Below, in pieces: positions 58,290 to 64,000 of a stretch of 64,000 bases of DNA; within the stretch, counting starts at the first letter, position 1; every line of letters starts with the position of its first letter. The stretch comes from Cryobacterium sp. GrIS_2_6 (GTDB lineage: Bacteria; Actinomycetota; Actinomycetes; Actinomycetales; Microbacteriaceae). Where the stretch lies: positions 1,302,001-1,366,000 of the forward strand of contig NZ_JAXCHP010000001.1 of assembly GCF_035984545.1 (NCBI RefSeq). Direction: 5' to 3'. The notes under the pieces were generated by a model. The model saw only the letters and a list, made by a program, of their open reading frames with translations, was not told where the DNA came from and ran no database searches. The position numbers and the translations under genes are program-made.

Positions 58290-59213
58290 TCAGGCGCCCG
58301 TGCCGTCGTCGCGGCTGCGACGGGTCGCGAGGAAGTTCTCGAGTTCTGCTGCGATCTCGTCGGCGCTGGGAAGTTCACCGTCTTCATCGGTCAGGGGCGA
58401 CCGCACGCTGCTGCCCTCCATGTAGGTGTCGTAGCGTTCCTCGAGGGTGCCAACGAGCTTCGCGAGCTCCGGGTTCTCCCTCACCTGTTCGTCGATCCGA
58501 TTGATGAAGTCGCGATTCTGCTCGCGGAGCTGGTCCGTCGGGAAGATCAGGCCGGTTGCCGCGCTCGTGCTCTCGAGGGCAGACAGCGCTGCAGCCGGGA
58601 ATTCGGTGTCCGCGAGGTAGTGCGGGACGAGCAGCACGAACCCGACGACCGCGGCGCCGCTCTCATGCAGGCGCAACTCCACGAGGTGCAGGACATTGGA
58701 CGGCACCTGGGTGTGGGGACGCCAGACGGACATGCCTTCGATCAGGTCTGAGCGGGTTCCGCTCACGGTGACGCCGATCGGGCGGGTATGCGGAACGGGC
58801 ATCGGGATCGCGTGCACCCATGTCGTCGCTGCGACGCGGAAACGCTTGCCGATCTCGACAACGGCGGCGGTGAACTGCTCCCAGCGGAAGTCCGGTTCGA
58901 AACCGGACAGCAGTAGGAACGGCTGGCCGATCTCGTCGTGCGCGAGGTAGAGCCGCAGCACCGGCGGCTGGTAGCCGGTGAGGTGGTCGCGATCGAAGTA
59001 GATGATCGGCCGCCTGGCCCGGTAGTCGAGGAGGACATCCGCGTCGAAGGACGCGATCAGCGTGTGGGTGAGGTTTCCGAGCAGGTATTCGGTGGATTGC
59101 GCCACCGCTCCCCCGGCGTCTGCAAACCCGGTCAGGCCCGCGACGAGGTTCAGGCCCTCGGGCACGGATGCCGCTTCAGCCGTCAGCTCGTAGATGTCAC
59201 CAGGATCGCGCAT
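58290..59213 (-). CDS. PAC2 family protein
   Basis: This 307-residue protein shows the PAC2 pattern (LVAGLTGFADAGGAVAQ, RRPIIYFD, LLLSGFEPDFRWEQF, PHTRPIGVTVSG, HYLADTEFP) and a charged C-terminal tail. PAC2 was first described as a proteasome assembly chaperone domain; in actinobacteria the proteins are conserved but uncharacterised, and no proteasome genes occur in this window. The start at 59213 (MRDPGDIYEL) has TAGTGT seven bases upstream. Confidence 0.87.
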   Translation of the reverse strand: MRDPGDIYELTAEAASVPEGLNLVAGLTGFADAGGAVAQSTEYLLGNLTHTLIASFDADVLLDYRARRPIIYFDRDHLTGYQPPVLRLYLAHDEIGQPFLLLSGFEPDFRWEQFTAAVVEIGKRFRVAATTWVHAIPMPVPHTRPIGVTVSGTRSDLIEGMSVWRPHTQVPSNVLHLVELRLHESGAAVVGFVLLVPHYLADTEFPAAALSALESTSAATGLIFPTDQLREQNRDFINRIDEQVRENPELAKLVGTLEERYDTYMEGSSVRSPLTDEDGELPSADEIAAELENFLATRRSRDDGTGA

Positions 59214-59220
59214 ACCAATA

Positions 59221-59226
59221 ACACTA
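59221..59226 (-). promoter_or_regulatory. -10 box TAGTGT of the PAC2 gene
   Basis: On the minus strand TAGTGT ends seven bases before ATG 59213; no ribosome site is visible. Confidence 0.4.
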
Positions 59227-59334
59227 GGCTGCGTCTTCGCGGCCGGGTGGGAATCCGCGGGTCCCCGCATAGTGCCGTAAGCGAACAGGCCGCGCAGGCA
59301 TCACCGGCCGAACGGGCTGCACAGGGGCGGCCAG

Positions 59335-59340
59335 TACCAT
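59335..59340 (+). promoter_or_regulatory. -10 box TACCAT of pepA
   Basis: TACCAT ends six bases before ATG 59347. The six bases CGAAGG include a weak AAGG, too close to act as a normal ribosome site. Confidence 0.4.
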
Positions 59341-59346
59341 CGAAGG

Positions 59347-60834
59347 ATGACCGCTCCCGTTCTCTCCGTGTCCGCACAACCCGCCATCGAATCGACCGCC
59401 GACGTCCTCATCGTGGGCGCGCTCCAGTCCGCAGACTCCGCGGTGCTCTTCGCCGACCCGGCGTTCACGGCCCTGTCCACCGTCCTCGCCGACCTCGGCG
59501 TCACGGGCGCACGGGACCAGGTGGTCCGCGTTCCGGCATCCGTCGGCGGCGCGCGCACGATCGCGATCGTCGGACTCGGCAAGGACGCCGGTGTCGACGC
59601 CCTGCGCGCGGCCGCCGGTTCCGCCGTGCGCCAGCTGACCGGCGTCGAGAGTGTCGCCTTCGCGTTCCCGCTCGCGAGCACCGCCGAACTCGCCGCCGTC
59701 GTCGAGGGCGCCGCGCTCGGAGCCTATTCGTACACGGAGTACCGCCAGGCGTCCCTCGCGGGCACCCGGCTTCCCGCCGACCGCGTCACCGTGCACAGCG
59801 TGCTGGAGGGAACGGACGCCGTCGCCCACGCCCTCGTCGTGTCAGAGGCCGTCGCCCTCGTCAAGGACCTCGTGAACATGCCGGCGTCCGATCTCTACCC
59901 CGAGGCTCTCGCCGACCGCGCGGTGGCGGCTGCCGCCGACCTGCCCGTCACGGTCAGGGTCTGGGACGAGGCGGAACTCGCCGCCGACGGTTTCGGCGGC
60001 ATCGCCGGCGTCGGCCAGGGTTCCAGCCGGCCGCCGCGCCTGGTCAAGGTCAGCTACGCCCCCGAAACCGCCAGCCGTCACATCGCACTTGTCGGCAAGG
60101 GCATCACATTCGACACCGGCGGACTCTCCCTCAAGCCGGCCGGCTCCATGGTCGGCATGAAATACGACATGACCGGCGCCGCGACGGTGCTCGCCGTCGT
60201 GCTCGCCGCGGCCCGCCTGTCGCTCGACGTGCGCATCACGGCGTGGCTCTGCATCGCGGAGAACATGCCGTCCGGCAATGCGATCCGCCCGAACGACGTT
60301 CTTCGCATCCGCGGCGGTCGCACGGTCGAGGTGCTCAACACGGATGCCGAGGGTCGTCTCGTCCTCGCCGACGGGCTTGTCGCTGCGGGTGAGGAAGAAC
60401 CCGACGCGATCATCGATGTCGCCACCCTCACGGGAGCGGCCGTCGTCGCCCTCGGAAACCGCTACTACGGTGTCATGGGCGAGGACGCGCTCGTCGCCCG
60501 CGTGCTGGCCGCCGGTACCGGTGTCGGCGAACAGCTCTGGGCCATGCCGCTCCCCGACGAGCTCCGCGCCACGCTGAACTCCGACGTCGCCGACATCGCC
60601 AACGCGAAGATGGGTACGAGTGCCGGCGGAATGCTCCTCGCCGCCGTCTTCCTGCGCGAGTTCATCGGGACCCGCGGGACCGGGGACGACGCTGTGACCA
60701 TTCCGTGGGCGCACCTCGACATCGCCGGCCCTGCGCACAACACCGGAGGCGGCTGGGGCTTCACCAACGCGGGTCCCACCGGCATTTCGGTACGCGCTTT
60801 GCTGCGTCTGGCCGAGGACTTTTCGCGCCCGTAG
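59347..60834 (+). CDS. pepA: Leucyl aminopeptidase (M17)
   Basis: This 495-residue enzyme has the N-terminal macro-like domain and the C-terminal catalytic domain with GKGITFDTGGLSLKPAG, the metal-binding MTGAA region and the family signature NTDAEGRLVLAD. It releases N-terminal residues from peptides using two metal ions and forms hexamers. It is followed by lpd after 138 bases. Confidence 0.95.
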   Translation: MTAPVLSVSAQPAIESTADVLIVGALQSADSAVLFADPAFTALSTVLADLGVTGARDQVVRVPASVGGARTIAIVGLGKDAGVDALRAAAGSAVRQLTGVESVAFAFPLASTAELAAVVEGAALGAYSYTEYRQASLAGTRLPADRVTVHSVLEGTDAVAHALVVSEAVALVKDLVNMPASDLYPEALADRAVAAAADLPVTVRVWDEAELAADGFGGIAGVGQGSSRPPRLVKVSYAPETASRHIALVGKGITFDTGGLSLKPAGSMVGMKYDMTGAATVLAVVLAAARLSLDVRITAWLCIAENMPSGNAIRPNDVLRIRGGRTVEVLNTDAEGRLVLADGLVAAGEEEPDAIIDVATLTGAAVVALGNRYYGVMGEDALVARVLAAGTGVGEQLWAMPLPDELRATLNSDVADIANAKMGTSAGGMLLAAVFLREFIGTRGTGDDAVTIPWAHLDIAGPAHNTGGGWGFTNAGPTGISVRALLRLAEDFSRP

Positions 60835-60919
60835 TACAGTCGAGGGGGCACGGGGAAGAACGCGCCCGGCTTGAGGCGAATTCACTTCCCGTCCCGCAGA
60901 CTTTTTGTGCATTTCCGCT

Positions 60920-60958
60920 TGTGAATACGCGCTTGTGTCCAGCGCCCGTATGTGAATA
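60920..60958 (+). promoter_or_regulatory. Direct repeats TGTGAATA upstream of lpd
   Basis: TGTGAATA occurs at 60920-60927 and 60951-60958, 31 bases apart (about three helical turns), just before the lpd ribosome site. They could be paired sites for a regulator of lpd. Confidence 0.3.
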
Positions 60959-60972
60959 AAGGGAGTCCCTGA

Positions 60973-62346
60973 GTGTCGGAACAGAATTTTGACCTTGTCG
61001 TTCTCGGTGGAGGAAGCGGTGGCTATGCAGCAGCGTTGCGCGCCGTCCAGCTCGGCCTGACCGTCGGCCTGATCGAGAAGGGAAAACTCGGCGGCACCTG
61101 CCTTCACGTCGGGTGCATCCCGACGAAGGCCCTTCTGCACTCGGCCGAGGTCGCCGACGTGAGCAGGGAGGCCGCCAAGTACGGCGTGAAGACCCAGTTC
61201 GAGGGCATCGACATGGCGTCCGTCACGGCCTTCCGGGAGGGAATCGTCGCGTCCAAGTACAAAGGCCTCCAGAGCCTGATCAAGGCACGCGGCATCACCG
61301 TCATCCAGGGCGAAGGCCGCCTCGTGGCGCCGAACACCGTCCAGGTCGGCGACGACCGCATCGTCGGCAAGAACGTCGTCCTCGCAACGGGCTCATACTC
61401 GCGGTCCCTCCCCGGCCTCGAGATCGGCGGCCGCGTCATCACGAGTGAGCAGGCCCTCGAGCTGAACTTCGTCCCGAACAAGGTCGCCGTCCTCGGTGGC
61501 GGCGTCATCGGAGTCGAATTCGCGAGCGTCTGGAAGTCCTTCGGTGCAGACGTGACCATCATCGAGGCGCTGCCGCACCTCGTCCCGAACGAAGAGGAAT
61601 CGGTCTCCAAGCAGCTCGAGCGCGCCTTCCGCAAGCGCGGGATCGAGTACTCACTCGGGGTCCGTTTCCAGAGCGTGACCCAGCACGAGAACGGCGTCGT
61701 CATCACCCTCGAGAACGGCTCGACCGTCGAGGCCGAGATCCTGCTCGTCGCGGTCGGACGCGGCCCCGTCACAGCCGGTCTCGGCTTCGACGAGGTCGGC
61801 GTGGCGATGGATCGCGGTTTCGTCCTCACCGACGAGCGCCTTGCCACGAACATCCCGGGCGTCTACGCCGTCGGCGACATCGTTCCCGGCCTCCAGCTCG
61901 CGCACCGCGGCTTCCAGCAGGGCATCTTCGTCGCAGAGGAGATCGCCGGCCTGAACCCGATCATCGTCGAAGACCTGAACATCCCGAAGGTCACGTACTG
62001 CGACCCCGAGATCGCGTCCGTCGGCTACTCCGAGGCGAAGGCCTCCGCGAAGTTCGGCGCCGACCAGGTCTCGTCCTACGAGTACAACCTCGGCGGCAAC
62101 GGCAAGAGCTCGATCCTCGGCACGAGCGGTTCGATCAAGGTCGTCCGGGTCAACGACGGCCCGATCGTCGGCATCCACATGATCGGCGCGCGCGTCGGCG
62201 AGCTCATCGGCGAAGGCCAGCTCGTCGTGAACTGGGAGGCGTACCCGGAGGACATCGCCCCGTTCCTGCACGCGCACCCGACCCAGAACGAAGCGCTCGG
62301 CGAGGCATTCCTGGCCCTGGCCGGGAAGCCCCTCCACGCGATGTAG
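60973..62346 (+). CDS. lpd: Dihydrolipoyl dehydrogenase
   Basis: This 457-residue FAD enzyme has the N-terminal GGGSGGYAAALRA dinucleotide motif, the redox disulfide GGTCLHVGC, the NAD site VLGGGVIGVEFAS, the second FAD motif YAVGDIVPG and the C-terminal catalytic HAHPTQNE. It reoxidises lipoyl groups on 2-oxoacid dehydrogenases. GTG 60973 follows GGGAG. sucB is 70 bases downstream, so the two work together. Confidence 0.96.
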   Translation: MSEQNFDLVVLGGGSGGYAAALRAVQLGLTVGLIEKGKLGGTCLHVGCIPTKALLHSAEVADVSREAAKYGVKTQFEGIDMASVTAFREGIVASKYKGLQSLIKARGITVIQGEGRLVAPNTVQVGDDRIVGKNVVLATGSYSRSLPGLEIGGRVITSEQALELNFVPNKVAVLGGGVIGVEFASVWKSFGADVTIIEALPHLVPNEEESVSKQLERAFRKRGIEYSLGVRFQSVTQHENGVVITLENGSTVEAEILLVAVGRGPVTAGLGFDEVGVAMDRGFVLTDERLATNIPGVYAVGDIVPGLQLAHRGFQQGIFVAEEIAGLNPIIVEDLNIPKVTYCDPEIASVGYSEAKASAKFGADQVSSYEYNLGGNGKSSILGTSGSIKVVRVNDGPIVGIHMIGARVGELIGEGQLVVNWEAYPEDIAPFLHAHPTQNEALGEAFLALAGKPLHAM

Positions 62347-62416
62347 CCGTTTCCCGGCTACCGACCGTCTATAAGCTAAGTACAGATCACATAATGGTTT
62401 TGAAGGAGACAAACGC

Positions 62417-63835
62417 ATGAGCGAATCCGTTAGCCTTCCGGCACTCGGTGAGAGTGTCACAGAGGGTACGGTTACCCGCTGGCTGAAGAACGTGGGCGAC
62501 CGCGTCGAGGTCGACGAGCCCCTGTTGGAAGTATCGACCGACAAGGTGGACACGGAGATCCCGTCCCCCGTTGCCGGCATCATCGAAGCGATCCTTGTTC
62601 AGGAGGACGAAACCGTCGAGGTGGGTACCGCCCTGGTCCTGATCGGTGACGGTTCGGCCGCCGCGGCTCCCGCCCCTGTCGCGGCTCCCGTCGTCGAGGC
62701 CCCGGCCGTACCGGCCGACCCCGCACCGGCAGCACCGGCAGCACCCGCACCGGCCGCAGCCCCGGTGTACGCACCCGCGCCGGTCGCGGCACCCGTCGCA
62801 CCGCCCGTCGCCCAGCCGGTCTACGCCCCGGTTCCCGTCGCAGCTCCGGCACCGGTCTTTGCGCCGGTTCCCGTTGCGGCTCCGGCAGCGGTCGCAGCAC
62901 CGGCACCCGTCGTGGCAGAGCCCGCCGTCTCCCGTGGCTCCCACGCGGGCACCTCCGGCTACGTGACCCCGATCGTCCGCAAGCTTGCGAACGAGGCCGG
63001 CGTCGACCTGTCCAGCGTCACCGGAACCGGTGTCGGCGGACGTATCCGTAAGCAGGACATCACGGCAGCCATCCCGGCCGCCGGCGCCGAGGCATCCGCC
63101 CCGGGATTCGAGGTCTCGCCGCTGCGCGGAACCTCCAAGCCGATGTCCCGGCTCCGCAAGGTCGTCGCCGAGCGCGCCGTCATCTCGATGCAGTCGTCGG
63201 CCCAGCTGACGACCGTTGTCGAGGTCGACGTCACGCGCGTCGCGATCTTCCGCGACAAGGTCAAGGCGTCCTTCTTTGAGAAGACCGGCAACAAGCTCTC
63301 CTTCCTGCCGTTCTTCGCCCTCGCCGCCGCAGAAGCACTCCAGGCGAACCCGATCATCAACGCCACGATCGACGGCGACACGATCGTTTACCCGGCACAG
63401 GAGAACATCAGCATCGCGGTCGACACCGAGCGCGGTCTGCTGACCCCGGTCGTGCGCAACGCCGGCGAACTCGACCTCGCCGGATTCGCGGCCCAGATCG
63501 CCGACCTCGCCCAGCGCACGAGGGACAACAAGCTCAAGCCCGACGAGCTGTCCGGTGGCACCTTCACGCTGACCAACACCGGTTCGCGCGGGGCACTGTT
63601 CGACACCCCCGTCGTGTTCCTGCCGCAGAGCGCGATCCTCGGAACGGGCGTCGTCTACAAGAAGCCGCTCGTCGTGACGAGCGGTGGCCTCGACGCCATC
63701 GCGATCCGCTCCTCGGTCTACTTGGCGTTGTCCTACGACCACCGCATCATCGATGGCGCGGATGCCTCACGCTTCCTCGTCACGATGAAGCAGCGTCTCG
63801 AGGCGGGCGATTTCGAAGCCAACCTCGGCATCTGA
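62417..63835 (+). CDS. sucB: Dihydrolipoyllysine succinyl/acyltransferase (E2)
   Basis: This 472-residue E2 has one lipoyl domain (lipoyl Lys in STDKVDTE), a long Ala/Pro/Val linker, a peripheral-subunit binding domain ([18 protein letters not shown], then GRIRKQDI) and the acyltransferase core with [15 protein letters not shown]. It matches actinobacterial 2-oxoglutarate dehydrogenase E2 proteins, though a pyruvate role (these proteins often serve both complexes) is possible. ATG 62417 has AAGGAG. Confidence 0.92.
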   Translation: MSESVSLPALGESVTEGTVTRWLKNVGDRVEVDEPLLEVSTDKVDTEIPSPVAGIIEAILVQEDETVEVGTALVLIGDGSAAAAPAPVAAPVVEAPAVPADPAPAAPAAPAPAAAPVYAPAPVAAPVAPPVAQPVYAPVPVAAPAPVFAPVPVAAPAAVAAPAPVVAEPAVSRGSHAGTSGYVTPIVRKLANEAGVDLSSVTGTGVGGRIRKQDITAAIPAAGAEASAPGFEVSPLRGTSKPMSRLRKVVAERAVISMQSSAQLTTVVEVDVTRVAIFRDKVKASFFEKTGNKLSFLPFFALAAAEALQANPIINATIDGDTIVYPAQENISIAVDTERGLLTPVVRNAGELDLAGFAAQIADLAQRTRDNKLKPDELSGGTFTLTNTGSRGALFDTPVVFLPQSAILGTGVVYKKPLVVTSGGLDAIAIRSSVYLALSYDHRIIDGADASRFLVTMKQRLEAGDFEANLGI

Positions 63836-63857
63836 GTCAGCCAGCCGGCACGTTCTG

Positions 63858-64000
63858 CTAGCCGGCACCGAAGAACTCGCGTAATCGCCAACCGGCCTCG
63901 CCCTTGACCACAAGGACGGAGGCCGGTTTGTCGTTTCCGGGTGCCGCTCCGCCGACGGACAGGGCCACCAGCGCGAGATTGCCGATCCGGTCGACGACCG
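63858..64000 (-). CDS. 3' end of an unidentified gene
   Basis: On the minus strand an open frame enters from beyond base 64000 and ends at TAG 63858-63860. The 47 visible codons read like the end of a compact domain (IGNLALVALSVGG, ASVLVVKGEAGWRLREFF). The sense of the composition and its placement convergent to sucB support a real gene; the family is not recognisable from this piece. Confidence 0.55.
   Translation of the reverse strand, partial: VVDRIGNLALVALSVGGAAPGNDKPASVLVVKGEAGWRLREFFGAG

Overview
The window is high-GC DNA from an actinobacterium, most likely a member of the Microbacteriaceae (Leifsonia/Cryobacterium-like). The evidence is RbpA, PafB/PafC, the cytochrome bcc-aa3 genes (qcrCAB, ctaCDEF), a DUF3043 and a DUF7455 protein, trpD divergent from ctaE, and a MurT/GatD-like pair beside the primary sigma factor. 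Family placement is inference from gene content, not from a marker-gene comparison.

Layout. 1-11.3 kb (+): the end of trmI, a lipoprotein FKBP prolyl isomerase, a DUF222/HNH endonuclease gene, pafB-pafC, a small membrane protein, tatA-tatC, a HelY-type helicase and lnt. Pup/proteasome genes, which in many actinobacteria lie between trmI and pafB, are not here. 11.3-18.1 kb: rbpA, a GDPD-SPFH-NfeD cluster, an atypical SDR, an HdeD-like membrane protein and a short UvrA paralogue. 18.1-21 kb: a decayed patch with a VOC-family relic, a 28-residue-repeat protein, an ArsR regulator followed by an SRPBCC gene broken by an amber codon, and a divergent RibD/DHFR-like reductase. 21-25.7 kb: a four-gene (-) operon of a substrate-binding-like protein, TelA, a lipoprotein with substrate-binding and VWA domains, and an XpaC-like protein. 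26-31.2 kb: glycerol/dihydroxyacetone use (dhaKLM on -, glpF and glpK on +). 31.3-41 kb: trpD, then ctaE-qcrCAB-rlmA on + converging on ctaCDF on -. 41-51 kb: erpA, an M20 peptidase, DUF3043, a phosphodiesterase-like protein, topoisomerase IV genes parC and parE, and two SDRs. 51.3-52.8 kb: a gene graveyard of AraC, MFS, PepA-like and cardiolipin-synthase fragments. 53-64 kb: DUF7455, GatD-like and MurT-like genes, sigA, an MFS transporter, a PAC2 protein, pepA, lpd, sucB and the 3' end of a further gene.

How the genes work together. The bcc complex and aa3 oxidase form the respiratory chain; GlpF, GlpK and DhaKLM feed glycerol and dihydroxyacetone into glycolysis; Lpd and SucB are 2-oxoacid dehydrogenase components; PafBC is a DNA-damage regulator; TatAC and Lnt serve export and lipoprotein maturation. 

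The most unusual signals are: (i) a MurT/GatD pair in which GatD has no cysteine at all and MurT lacks the Cys4 zinc ribbon, notable because this family has type B peptidoglycan with a modified D-Glu alpha-carboxyl; (ii) a repeated pattern of a TANNNT-like -10 box 6-7 bases before the start codon of 13 genes, implying widespread leaderless mRNAs; (iii) the pseudogene cluster in which three unrelated fragments merge into one open frame; (iv) the TelA/VWA operon; and (v) several long perfect inverted repeats between genes.
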